DNA from: Bacteroidales bacterium
GTDB taxonomy: Bacteria; Bacteroidota; Bacteroidia; Bacteroidales; UBA932
NCBI GenBank assembly: GCA_017437825.1
Contig: JAFRXC010000016.1
Location: forward strand, 1 to 47,958
Length of the DNA: 47,958 nucleotides
Direction: 5' to 3'
Made by a program: the position numbers and the translations under genes. Positions 32,202 through 40,775 of the stretch are shown here, one piece after another; within the stretch, counting starts at the first letter, position 1, and every line of letters starts with the position of its first letter. A model generated the notes under the pieces. That model had not been told where the DNA came from, made no database searches, and saw nothing but the letters and a program-made list of their open reading frames with translations.

Positions 32202-33416
32202 TTATTGTCTTCGTCCGGACCTGCGGTCGTGGAGCTCCGCCACGGCCGTGAAGAAAGCGTCTCCGCTGGAGTTGAGCGCAGTCTCCAGGGAATCCTGGAC
32301 CACGCTTATGACAAAGCCCACCGCGACAGCCTGCATTGCTATATCCTGCGGAATGCCGTAGAGAGAGCAGGCCATGGGGACGAGCAGAAGCGAGCCCCCT
32401 GCCACTCCTGAGGCGCCGCAAGCTCCGAGGGTGGCCAGCACGCTCAGAAGAAGCGCGCTGCCGAAGCTTACTTCCATTCCCAGGGTATTGGCCACCGCAA
32501 GCGTGAGCACGGTTATGGTTATGGCAGCGCCGTCCATATTGATGGTGGATCCAAGAGGGATGCTGACGCTGTAGAATTCCTCGTCAAGGCCCAGTTTCTT
32601 GCACAAGGCCAGGTTCATAGGAATATTGGCTGCTGAAGAACGTGTGAAGAATGCGCTGAGTCCGCTTTCCTTGAGGCATTGCCACATAAGTGGATAAGGG
32701 TTGCGCCTGAGGAAGAGGAATCCCAGGAATGGATTGACTATCAATGAAGTTACAAGCATGCAACCAATCAGCAGCAACAGCAGTCTGCCGTAATCTGTGA
32801 AAATGCCCAGACCTCCCTCTGAGACAGAAGAGAAGACCAGTCCGAGGATACCGAACGGGGCGAACTGGATAACCCACTTTACCGCAAGTGAAATGACATC
32901 TGAGAACTCGCCCAGGAAGGTGATCACGGTCTGGCTTTTAGTAAGCCTTGCCGCGACGCCGATGATGATGGCCCAGAACAGGATTCCCATATAATTGGCG
33001 GAGGTCAGGGACAATACCGGATTGGCCACCATATTGTTGAGCAGCGTGGAGAAGATTTCCGACAGGCTGCCCGGCAGGCTGGCGGTCTCTCCCCCTTTCA
33101 ACTCAATGGTCACCGGGAAAAGGAAACTGCCGCTCACCGCAATGAGAGCCGCGATGAACGTGGTCATCAGATAAAGGAGGATTACCGTCCTGAACCTGGG
33201 CCCGAGGCCGCCTTTGGCCCGGGCGATGGAAGACATAACCAGGATGGCCACCAGTACTGGGGCGACAGCCTTGAGCGCGCCCACGAAGACTTGGCCCAGA
33301 ATGCCTATTCCTGTCCACTGAGGCACTATGAGTCCAAGGATGGCTCCCAGGACAAGGCCGCAGAAGATACGCAGGATAAGGCTGGTTTCAGCCCATTTTC
33401 TGAGCAGTTTCTTCAT
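32202..33416 (-). CDS. sstT: Serine/threonine:sodium symporter SstT
   Basis: This 404-residue protein is a dicarboxylate/amino acid:cation symporter of the SstT type, which imports serine and threonine with sodium. The signatures are TRSSAANIPMNLALCKKLGLDEEFYSVSIPLG (split here as SSAANIPMNLALCKK and FYSVSIPLGSTINMDGAA), and GACGASGVAGGSLLL, with about eight helices and two re-entrant hairpins. The length is normal. It is ten bases downstream of the AI-2E-family gene and likely shares its transcript. Notable is Asp in TINMDGAAI, as in the family. Confidence 0.93.
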   Translation of the reverse strand: MKKLLRKWAETSLILRIFCGLVLGAILGLIVPQWTGIGILGQVFVGALKAVAPVLVAILVMSSIARAKGGLGPRFRTVILLYLMTTFIAALIAVSGSFLFPVTIELKGGETASLPGSLSEIFSTLLNNMVANPVLSLTSANYMGILFWAIIIGVAARLTKSQTVITFLGEFSDVISLAVKWVIQFAPFGILGLVFSSVSEGGLGIFTDYGRLLLLLIGCMLVTSLIVNPFLGFLFLRRNPYPLMWQCLKESGLSAFFTRSSAANIPMNLALCKKLGLDEEFYSVSIPLGSTINMDGAAITITVLTLAVANTLGMEVSFGSALLLSVLATLGACGASGVAGGSLLLVPMACSLYGIPQDIAMQAVAVGFVISVVQDSLETALNSSGDAFFTAVAELHDRRSGRRQ

Positions 33417-33426
33417 ATGCTTGATG

Positions 33427-34563
33427 TCATTCTTTCTCTGTTTCGGGAATCAGCCTCTTAACCGGTTTGAATTCCGAGAAGAACCGGCTGGCTACAACCC
33501 TCACAACGGTATAGGAAGGAATTGCGACAAGCAGGCCCAGTGCTCCTCCTATGCCTCCGGCAAACAGAAGGACTATGAATATTTCCAATGGATGCGCCTT
33601 GATGCTCGTAGAATAGATCACTGGCTGATATATCATGCTGTCGACCATCTGGGTGGCAAGCATTACAGCAAAGACTATGATGGCGAAAGCCCAGATGGGA
33701 ACGTTCAGGCCTACGCCTGCACCGTATTTCAGAATGACGCATAGAACTACTCCAAGCACTTCCCCGATGAAAGGACCCACATACGGGATTACATTGAGGA
33801 TACCGGCGATGAAGGCAATACCAATCGCGGAGTTGATACCTATCCTGACAATGAGCCATAATCCCAGGAAATCCAGGAGCATAACTCCGAACACCTCTAT
33901 GATTATTCCCACGAAATACCGGGAAAGGAGTCTCTCTATGTCGTGAATGGTCTTGTCGACCCTCTCTTCTATGGCATCTGGGACAAGAGCCCTTACGATG
34001 CGGCGGAAAAGGGTTTCATCCTTGATAAAGAAGAAGGAAATGAACAGCGTGGCGAAAGCCCCTATGAACAGGTTCACCAGCACCGAAGCGAAGGATCCGA
34101 GTATCCCTCCAATGGACGACATGCTGAATACGGACGACAATTTGTCCATCAGCATCTCTGTGGCGTCGAAATCTGCCCCGACCCAGGGGAAAATGCTGAT
34201 TATCCATTCGTTTACCTTTTCAAGTATAGTGCGCTGAGAGATTGCTCCGCTTGCATTCATAAGGGATGCGTCCCTCACTATTCCAGCTGTGATAGGAATG
34301 ATCTGCTTGACCACAAGAAGGAGGGCGGAGAAGATTATCGCAAGGGTCAGCAGGGTCAACAGGGCGTCCGGCGCCGACTTTCCTCCGATTTTAATCTTCT
34401 TGAGCAGCCTCTTTATCGGCTGGCCTATGAGGGACACCACAAATGCTACTACAATGTATATGAGGATGTCACGCAGGAACCAGCAGAGTGCGGCGATGAT
34501 GGCCAGGCCTCCTATCTTGATGATATAGCGTGCAAGGGTATCTACACTTCTTTCATTTTCCAT
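33427..34563 (-). CDS. AI-2E/PerM-family permease
   Basis: This 378-residue membrane protein has about eight helices in the family arrangement: two near the N-terminus, a soluble helical segment in the middle and a conserved C-terminal block (GIAFIAGILNVIPYVGPFIGEVLG, then PLEIFIVLLFAGGIGGALGLLVAIP). The family is named for autoinducer-2 export but its members also include Na+/H+ antiporters, so substrate is open. It has its own -7 box directly before the ATG and is followed ten bases later by sstT. Confidence 0.9.
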   Translation of the reverse strand: MENERSVDTLARYIIKIGGLAIIAALCWFLRDILIYIVVAFVVSLIGQPIKRLLKKIKIGGKSAPDALLTLLTLAIIFSALLLVVKQIIPITAGIVRDASLMNASGAISQRTILEKVNEWIISIFPWVGADFDATEMLMDKLSSVFSMSSIGGILGSFASVLVNLFIGAFATLFISFFFIKDETLFRRIVRALVPDAIEERVDKTIHDIERLLSRYFVGIIIEVFGVMLLDFLGLWLIVRIGINSAIGIAFIAGILNVIPYVGPFIGEVLGVVLCVILKYGAGVGLNVPIWAFAIIVFAVMLATQMVDSMIYQPVIYSTSIKAHPLEIFIVLLFAGGIGGALGLLVAIPSYTVVRVVASRFFSEFKPVKRLIPETEKE

Positions 34564-34568
34564 ATATA

Positions 34569-34576
34569 CAAATATA
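34569..34576 (-). promoter_or_regulatory. -7 promoter box of the AI-2E/sstT unit, leaderless configuration
   Basis: On the - strand TATATTTG is a perfect -7 box ending five bases before the ATG at 34563. The 27-base gap after the glycosyltransferase stop holds nothing else. Confidence 0.65.
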
Positions 34577-34590
34577 CAGTTTTTATTGTA

Positions 34591-35520
34591 TCAAAACAGA
34601 CGCATCAGTATGCAACATAGTTTGGTATATCTTTGTTTACCAAGTGTCACCCTGTTGTGTGGAATGTCCTTTTTCTCGGCAAGGAACTTCACTGCCTCAG
34701 GGCAGGAAGCCAGCATCTTGAAGTCCAGAGTGGCGCAGCAATACCACCCGGCGCGCATCAGTACGTCAGAGGCACAGACCGTCAGCGGACCACTGTCTTT
34801 CGGAAGAGCCTTGTACATCTCCAGCATGTTCAGTGCCGATGCCCGCCTGTTCCTGATAACCTTTCCTCCTGTCAGGGCGCCACTGCGTCTGCGCCTGTAG
34901 TGATACAGAGGCTTTCGAACGTGGACGCAAGTACGCGCATTGAAGAGAGTCTGGCTCTGGAAGACTATGTCTTCGTGATAGCCCCTCACGGGAACGAACA
35001 GTTTGTCAAGGTCGTACATGGACCTGCGCTCCAGCTTGTTCCACATATAGGCTTTGATTATGCTGTTATGCATGGCGGAAAGAGCTGTCTTTCCGTCGGG
35101 AGGAGACAGTTCCCCCTCACGGCAGAGTTTGGCGGGCTTGTTCCCGTATTCCTTGTAGAAATCGCAATAAACCATATCGGCGCCTGTATTCAAGGCTTCT
35201 GAAGCCAGGACCTCTATGTAGTCTTGTTCCACCCAGTCGTCAGAGTCCACGTGGATTATGTAGTCGCCCACGGCCTTTCTGAGGCCGGTCATCCTGGCCT
35301 GAGGCAGGCCGGCGTTGTCCTGGTGAAGGATGGTCACCTGGCTTTTCCGTTCGGGAAAGGACTCCAGGACCTCCTCCAGTATCGAGACAGACCTGTCGGG
35401 GCTTCCGTCATCCACGAATATGTACTGGATATCCTGCCAAGTCTGTGAGAACAGCGACTCGGCGCACTGACGGATGAAAGGTTCGACGTTATAGACGGGT
35501 ACTATTACGGATACCTTCAT
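34591..35520 (-). CDS. Family 2 glycosyltransferase
   Basis: This 309-residue cytoplasmic enzyme has the GT-A fold of family GT2: MKVSVIVPVYNVEPFI at the start, DDGS at 37-40, a DSDD metal/nucleotide motif at 92-95, and MADMVYCDF-like and GYHEDIVFQSQ segments in the acceptor half. It should transfer a sugar from a nucleotide sugar to a polysaccharide, lipid or glycoprotein. It follows a NigD-like lipoprotein by three bases. It is not inside an obvious capsule or O-antigen locus, so its acceptor is unknown. The C-terminal basic tail may bind the membrane. Confidence 0.9.
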   Translation of the reverse strand: MKVSVIVPVYNVEPFIRQCAESLFSQTWQDIQYIFVDDGSPDRSVSILEEVLESFPERKSQVTILHQDNAGLPQARMTGLRKAVGDYIIHVDSDDWVEQDYIEVLASEALNTGADMVYCDFYKEYGNKPAKLCREGELSPPDGKTALSAMHNSIIKAYMWNKLERRSMYDLDKLFVPVRGYHEDIVFQSQTLFNARTCVHVRKPLYHYRRRRSGALTGGKVIRNRRASALNMLEMYKALPKDSGPLTVCASDVLMRAGWYCCATLDFKMLASCPEAVKFLAEKKDIPHNRVTLGKQRYTKLCCILMRLF

Positions 35521-35523
35521 ATT

Positions 35524-36222
35524 CTATTCAGAAGCTTTCTTTGTGCAGTACTTGAAGGTAGTGCTCTTGGGGCCGCTGAAAGAAGTCCATTTTACTTTCA
35601 GGTCTACTGTCTTTCCGTGGGTGTCAGGAAGCGAGCCCAGGTTGAAGGCTACCATCGCATCCGACTCATAATAGGATGTGTCACCCATCTTGTCGTGATA
35701 TAAAGTGACGCAGTAGGCATTGTCAGCTTCCGGCGTATATACGAGGTTTATCCTGTGCGTGGCATTTCCTCCCCATACAGTATAGAAACGGAGGTTAAGA
35801 TATCCGTCTTCTACCAACGTCCTCCAGTCATCCAGTATTTCTACAGGGTCCTCTCCATATTCTTCCACATTCTCTTCTTCGCCATAATTCTCGGCAAGGG
35901 GTTTCGTGAGGATGAATCTCATCCAGTTTACGAATATCTGAGGGCCTACGCTGGAGTACCAGATGGACTCGTCGTCATCCGGCTTGCGGAAGTTTATGAG
36001 AGCTCTTTTTTCTTCCGCTCCCATATCGGAGCCTGTTATGTTTACCGGATATGCGGTCGTAACTTCATCCAATTGGAAGATGACTGAGTTGCGGGCCGAG
36101 TCAGGCCTTACTGTGACAATGGCGTCTATGGTCTGGACGGGTTCCACTTTCTGGCAGGACTGAAGCGCCGGAGTGAAAATCGTCAGAAGAAACGCAAATG
36201 CTATAAAAGATGCTTTTTTCAT
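35524..36222 (-). CDS. NigD-like lipoprotein
   Basis: This 232-residue lipoprotein has lipobox Cys23 (ALQSC) and two beta domains. The N-terminal part (IVTVRPDSARNSVIFQLDEVTTAYPVN) and the later KRALINFRKPDD resemble the NigD N-terminal domain, and the rest, with LRFYTVWGGNATHRINLVY, resembles its C-terminal domain. NigD was first seen in a bacteriocin (nigrescin) locus of Prevotella, but relatives are widespread in Bacteroidota with unknown function. It lies three bases before the glycosyltransferase gene in the same direction; 67 bases separate it from the divergent pheA. Confidence 0.75.
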   Translation of the reverse strand: MKKASFIAFAFLLTIFTPALQSCQKVEPVQTIDAIVTVRPDSARNSVIFQLDEVTTAYPVNITGSDMGAEEKRALINFRKPDDDESIWYSSVGPQIFVNWMRFILTKPLAENYGEEENVEEYGEDPVEILDDWRTLVEDGYLNLRFYTVWGGNATHRINLVYTPEADNAYCVTLYHDKMGDTSYYESDAMVAFNLGSLPDTHGKTVDLKVKWTSFSGPKSTTFKYCTKKASE

Positions 36223-36272
36223 AGTCGTTTCATTTAATTCAGCACAAAGTAGTCATTTTTACTGAAATAGCG

Positions 36273-36280
36273 TATCTTTA
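36273..36280 (+). promoter_or_regulatory. Variant -7 box of pheA
   Basis: TATCTTTA matches the -7 consensus except the last base and ends nine bases before the ATG at 36290. No clear -33 was seen and no leader long enough for an attenuator exists. Confidence 0.4.
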
Positions 36281-36289
36281 CCGCCGATT

Positions 36290-37384
36290 ATGAAACAAAA
36301 AGACTTGACAGAAATCAGAGCCGGAATCTCTGAAATCGACGCCCAGATGGCCGCCTTGTTCGAGCAGAGGATGAAGCTCGCCGCCAGCGTCATAGACATA
36401 AAGAAAGAACTGGGCTTGCCTGTAACCGACCCTGAAAGGGAAAAAATCGTCCTACAAAGGGCGATGGACAACGTTCAGGACACCAACATAAAGGAATACT
36501 ACAAACTGCTCACCGTCAAGATGATGGAGCTCTCCCGAGACTATCAGAACAGGCTTCAGGGAGGAATGCGCGTAGGCTATAGCGGTCTTCCCGGAGCTTA
36601 TGCTTACATCACGGCGCGCAGGCTTTACCCCTCTGCCCAGCTCATCGCCTACCCTGATTTCGAGTCGGCCTACAACGCCTGTGTAGAAGGCGAAGTAGAG
36701 AGCGTTGCCTTGCCGATGGAGAACAGTTACGCCGGAGACGTAGGCAACGTACTGGACCTCGCATACACGGGGGAACTCTTCATAAACATAATGGCTGAAT
36801 ACAGCATCGAGCACTACCTTCTGGGAGTCAAGGGAGCGCACACTTCCGACATCAGGAAAATCATCAGCCACCCTCAGGCCCTGGCCCAGTGCGGAGACTT
36901 CATACGCATTCACAAGCTTGCCACTGAGCCAACCTGGAACACGGCCGCCGCAGCAAAGGCAGTAGCAGACCTGGGAGACCCTTCAGTAGCAGCCATCGCC
37001 TCCAAGGAAAACGCCGGACTCTACGGCCTTGACATACTGGAGAAGGGCATCAACTCCTCCCCCGTCAACGCCACGCGCTTCGCAATATTCTCAAGGGTGC
37101 AGAACAAGCTGCCGGAGAACGAGCGCAACCACTTCTTCCTGATTTTCACCGTACGCAACGAATGCGGAGCGCTCGCAAACGTACTCAACCTCATTGGATC
37201 GCAAGGCTTCAATATGAGCAACTTGCGCAGCCGCCCCGTAAAGGGTGCGATGTGGGGGCATTCTTTCTTCGCAGAACTTGACGGGGACCTCGAGTCTCCC
37301 GAGGGGAAAGACCTTGTCACGCAGATGAAAGCCATCTGCGAGAGACTCGTAATAGCGGGTAACTACAAGAGGGTGATCCTATAG
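36290..37384 (+). CDS. pheA: Bifunctional chorismate mutase/prephenate dehydratase (P-protein)
   Basis: This 364-residue enzyme converts chorismate to prephenate and then phenylpyruvate for phenylalanine synthesis. The AroQ-class mutase occupies about 1-88 and keeps the known catalytic set by alignment to E. coli: Arg10, Arg27, Lys38, Asp47, Arg50, Glu51 and Gln86. The dehydratase follows (92-275: ENSYAG 144-149, HPQAL 194-198, the catalytic Thr-containing NATRF 260-264) and then an ACT domain (about 282-355, GALA and SRP motifs), the site of phenylalanine feedback. Its stop overlaps the stop of the convergent DAHP synthase gene by six bases. Confidence 0.94.
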   Translation: MKQKDLTEIRAGISEIDAQMAALFEQRMKLAASVIDIKKELGLPVTDPEREKIVLQRAMDNVQDTNIKEYYKLLTVKMMELSRDYQNRLQGGMRVGYSGLPGAYAYITARRLYPSAQLIAYPDFESAYNACVEGEVESVALPMENSYAGDVGNVLDLAYTGELFINIMAEYSIEHYLLGVKGAHTSDIRKIISHPQALAQCGDFIRIHKLATEPTWNTAAAAKAVADLGDPSVAAIASKENAGLYGLDILEKGINSSPVNATRFAIFSRVQNKLPENERNHFFLIFTVRNECGALANVLNLIGSQGFNMSNLRSRPVKGAMWGHSFFAELDGDLESPEGKDLVTQMKAICERLVIAGNYKRVIL

Positions 37385-38410
37385 CAGGTCTGCCAGTTCG
37401 AAAATAAGCCTTTCAGTTTTATCCCAGCCCAGGCACGGGTCTGTGATGGATTTGCCATAGGTGAATTCGCCGCGGGCGCAGGCTCCGTCTTCTATGTAGG
37501 ACTCAATCATCAGTCCCTTTATCATAGGGCGAAGATTGTCGTTGTGTCTCATGCTGTGAAGGACTTCCTTGGCTATTCGTATCTGCTCGTTGAACTGCTT
37601 TCCGGAATTGGAGTGGTTGCAGTCCACTATGACTGAGGGATTCTTTATGTCCTGCGCTGCCTGGAACATCTCGTACAGGCGCAGCAGGTCTTCGTAATGA
37701 TAGTTGGGATGGCTCTTGCCGTAGCTGTCCACGAATCCCCTGAGGATGGCGTGGGCCATAGGATTCCCCTTGCTCTCTACTTCCCAGTTGCGGTAGATGA
37801 AAGTATGTCCCGCCTGAGCGGCGCGTATGGAGTTCATCATTACTGACAGGTCTCCGGAGGTAGGGTTCTTCATTCCGGCAGGGATGTCAAGGCCGCTGGC
37901 CGTGAGGCGGTGCTGCTGGTTCTCCACGCTGCGCGCACCTACAGCCACGTAGGACAGCAGGTCTGACAGGTAGTTGTGATTCTCCGGATAGAGCATCTCG
38001 TCGGCGCAGGAGAAGCCGGTCTCGTTGAGCGCCCTCATATGGAGCTTGCGGATGGCGATGAGTCCCTTGAGGATGTCCGGACGGGCGTCAGGATCCGGCT
38101 GGTGCAGCATTCCCTTGTATCCTGCCCCGGTTGTGCGGGGCTTGTTTGTATAGATGCGCGGGATTATGACCAGTTTGTCCTGTACCTTGTCCTGTACCGG
38201 CCGCAGGCGGCTTATATAGTCTATTACGGGGTCTTCGTGGTCTGCCGAGCAAGGGCCTATCACCAGGATCAATTTGTCTGAACGGCCGCACATGACGTCG
38301 CTTATCTGCTTGTCGTTCTGTTCCTTGGCCTGTTTTCCGGAAGCGGAGACAGGATACATGTCCTTAATGCTCTTGGGCTCCAGAAGTGCCCTCTTGTAAG
38401 TCATGTTCAT
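37379..38410 (-). CDS. aroG: 3-deoxy-7-phosphoheptulonate (DAHP) synthase, AroFGH type
   Basis: This 343-residue enzyme condenses erythrose-4-phosphate and phosphoenolpyruvate, the first step of the shikimate pathway. It shows GPCSADHED, KPRTTGAGYKG, NPTSGDLSVMMN and DCNHSNSGK motifs of the class I alpha AroF/G/H family, including the metal-binding Cys of GPCS and His/Glu of SCADE- and HSN-type segments. Feedback specificity (Phe, Tyr or Trp) cannot be told. It is the last gene of the aroB-aroC-aroEK operon, three bases after the fusion gene. Two ATG codons two residues apart are possible starts. Confidence 0.92.
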   Translation of the reverse strand: MNMTYKRALLEPKSIKDMYPVSASGKQAKEQNDKQISDVMCGRSDKLILVIGPCSADHEDPVIDYISRLRPVQDKVQDKLVIIPRIYTNKPRTTGAGYKGMLHQPDPDARPDILKGLIAIRKLHMRALNETGFSCADEMLYPENHNYLSDLLSYVAVGARSVENQQHRLTASGLDIPAGMKNPTSGDLSVMMNSIRAAQAGHTFIYRNWEVESKGNPMAHAILRGFVDSYGKSHPNYHYEDLLRLYEMFQAAQDIKNPSVIVDCNHSNSGKQFNEQIRIAKEVLHSMRHNDNLRPMIKGLMIESYIEDGACARGEFTYGKSITDPCLGWDKTERLIFELADLL

Positions 38411-38413
38411 ACT

Positions 38414-39661
38414 CTATCCTTTAAATACACTACTGTTCAAAATACTGTTTGCGCACTTGCGCGGAGTGCCGTCGTTAACCACCGTGATGTCCGCCGCGCC
38501 AATGTATATCGGACGTCGGGTCTGGTACATAGCCCTGAGTTTTTCTATGTCTGACGAAAGCGGCCTGTCCGAGGTAGGTGTCAGCAATTCCAGCGGCCTG
38601 TCTATGAAGACTATCCTGCCGTTCATCTTAAGAAGATGCACGTTCAGCGGATTGAGGACGGCTCCACCTCCAACGGAGATTATCAACCCCTGGTAAGGGG
38701 AGACAGAGGCTATCGCCTCAGTCTCCATCTGCCTGAATGCGGGCTCTCCCTGTGTACGGAAAATCTCGGGGATTTCCATTCTGGCATTGTTCCTGACTAT
38801 CTGGTCCGTATCCACCACTTCCCTGCCGGTTTTCCTTGCCAGGAGCCGTCCAATTGTGGTTTTTCCACTGGACGGCATTCCGCAGAGGACTATGTTTTCC
38901 TTTGAGGACGATATGCTTTCCAGCACGGATTCCCACGCTTCCCTTTCAATTGTCTCTCCGGTAAAAAGTTCCCTGGCCAGACAAGCCTGGTATACCAGCA
39001 TCGGAAGGCCTCCGGCTGCAGGGATTCCACGCTCCAGTGCATCCAGCACCAGGTTGGTGCGCAATGGATTGTAGACGCAGTCCAGGACGCCCTCAAGATT
39101 GGTGAAGATATCCAGCGGAGCCACGCGGCCCTGGTTATGCGGATACATTCCCACGGGAGTGGCGTTGATTATTATCTGGATTTCGGGATGCTCCCGATCC
39201 GCGATGGTTTCCAGCGAAAGCTGCCCCGAAGCGGGATGACGGGACGACATTGTCACGGAGGCGGCGCCAAGGTCGGCGGCTACTGCGGAAGCAGTCTTTG
39301 CCGCACCGCCGGCGCCCAGCACCAGGACGCGGCGTCCCTTGAACTCGATCCCCGACTTGCTGGCCATCTCCATCAATCCGCCGTAATCTGTATTGTACCC
39401 GCAGAGTTTTCCGTCCCTGTTGACAATGGTGTTTACGGCCCCGATGGCCATAGCAGGCGCTGAGATAAAGTCCAGATATGGCATCACTGCCTGCTTGTAT
39501 GGTATGGTGACGTTGATTCCTTTGAAATCGGCAGCCTTGAAAAAGGGCTCGAGAGACTCTCTTCCAATCTCAGTCAGGTCATACGGGTCTGCCGAGAGCA
39601 TACCGTGTATGATCTTCGAGAAACTGTGTCCCAGATGCTCTCCTATCAGCCCGTACTCCAT
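38414..39661 (-). CDS. aroE/aroK: Fused shikimate dehydrogenase-shikimate kinase
   Basis: This 415-residue protein carries two consecutive enzymes of the shikimate pathway. Residues 1-245 are AroE: SFSKIIH, INVTIPYKQ with the catalytic Lys, GAVNTI, an NADP-binding VLGAGGAAKT and NATPVGMYP. Residues 252-415 are shikimate kinase: Walker A GMPSSGKTT, substrate-binding DTDQIV, SVGGGAV and DRPL. The join near residue 250 has a short Ser-rich linker (SISSSKEN). Both parts keep their key residues, so both should be active and could channel shikimate. It starts one base after aroC and ends three bases before the DAHP synthase gene. Confidence 0.93.
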   Translation of the reverse strand: MEYGLIGEHLGHSFSKIIHGMLSADPYDLTEIGRESLEPFFKAADFKGINVTIPYKQAVMPYLDFISAPAMAIGAVNTIVNRDGKLCGYNTDYGGLMEMASKSGIEFKGRRVLVLGAGGAAKTASAVAADLGAASVTMSSRHPASGQLSLETIADREHPEIQIIINATPVGMYPHNQGRVAPLDIFTNLEGVLDCVYNPLRTNLVLDALERGIPAAGGLPMLVYQACLARELFTGETIEREAWESVLESISSSKENIVLCGMPSSGKTTIGRLLARKTGREVVDTDQIVRNNARMEIPEIFRTQGEPAFRQMETEAIASVSPYQGLIISVGGGAVLNPLNVHLLKMNGRIVFIDRPLELLTPTSDRPLSSDIEKLRAMYQTRRPIYIGAADITVVNDGTPRKCANSILNSSVFKG

Positions 39662-39662
39662 C

Positions 39663-40775
39663 TTACTTCAGATAATCGGTCCCGCGGCTGGTTGCCAGCA
39701 CGTCGCAGAGAACTATGGCCACAAGGCTGGAAACTACTATGCAGATTCTCCTGACGATAGCCGGATCGTGGCGGCCTTTCAAGCATAACGGAGCGTCCTG
39801 GCCTTTCAGGAAATCAACCGTGCGCTGCTCTTTCGCTATTGACGGAGTAGGCTTTACGGCGCAGTTGAACACCACAGGCATTCCGTTGCTTATGCCTCCG
39901 TTGATTCCTCCGTTATGGTTTGTCAGGGAGCGCACTTTGCCGTCTATCATACAGAAACTGTCATTGGCCTCGGAGCCTCTCATCCTGGCAAAGCCGAAAC
40001 CGCTTCCGAATTCCACGCCCTTGATTCCGCCTATTGAGAAGAGCGCCTTGGAGAGGACACCCTCAAGGGAGTCGAACCAGGGCTCGCCCAAACCGGGCTC
40101 CAAGCCGGTGACGGCTGTCTGAATCATTCCGCCAATAGAATCAGAATCGGACTTTGCCTCCAGGATCCTAGCCGTGATGGCTTCCTCAAGGTCTTCGACT
40201 ACAGGGAAATCCTTTTCATTGACGGCCTTGACATATGACTCCAGAAGAGCCGCAGACTCCGGGGAACCCAGGTCGTTGAAATCCGTATCGCGGACTCCTC
40301 CGCACTCAAGGATATGGGTGCCGATGAATATACCCTTTGCCTCCAGCGCCTTTATGGCGATGGCTCCGGCCGCTACTATTGCTGACGTAACACGGCCGCT
40401 GAAGTGGCCTCCTCCTCGATAATCCTGGAATCCGCCGTACTTCACCTGAGCCACGTAGTCTGCGTGCGAGGGGCGCGCCAGGCTTCTGGCAGCCTCATAA
40501 TCTGCGCTGCGGACATCCTCGTTGGGGATAATGATGCAAAGCGGCGCGCCGGTGGTACGGCCGTTGAAAACGCCGCTGAGTATCTGGTACTGGTCCTTCT
40601 CCATGCGAGCCGTGTCCACAGGTCCATGCGGCCTTCTCTTGGACAACTGGGAGGCTATGAAATCCTGGTCTACGGGAATTCCCGCCGCAAGGCCGTCTAT
40701 GACGGCTCCCACTGCGGGGCCGTGGGATTCACCGAACAGGGTGAGTACTACGTTGGTTCCGATGCTGTTTCTCAT
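39663..40775 (-). CDS. aroC: Chorismate synthase
   Basis: This 370-residue enzyme turns 5-enolpyruvylshikimate-3-phosphate into chorismate using reduced FMN. Signatures are GESHGPAVGAVIDG at the N-terminus, RRPHGPVDTARMEKD, YRGGGHFSGR, the acid-base His in NHNGGINGGISNGMP, and KPTPSI and GRHDP near the end. The usual RPGHAD motif reads RPSHADY here, a small change next to the active site. The length is normal. Its ATG overlaps the aroB stop by four bases and the fusion gene starts one base after its stop. Confidence 0.94.
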   Translation of the reverse strand: MRNSIGTNVVLTLFGESHGPAVGAVIDGLAAGIPVDQDFIASQLSKRRPHGPVDTARMEKDQYQILSGVFNGRTTGAPLCIIIPNEDVRSADYEAARSLARPSHADYVAQVKYGGFQDYRGGGHFSGRVTSAIVAAGAIAIKALEAKGIFIGTHILECGGVRDTDFNDLGSPESAALLESYVKAVNEKDFPVVEDLEEAITARILEAKSDSDSIGGMIQTAVTGLEPGLGEPWFDSLEGVLSKALFSIGGIKGVEFGSGFGFARMRGSEANDSFCMIDGKVRSLTNHNGGINGGISNGMPVVFNCAVKPTPSIAKEQRTVDFLKGQDAPLCLKGRHDPAIVRRICIVVSSLVAIVLCDVLATSRGTDYLK

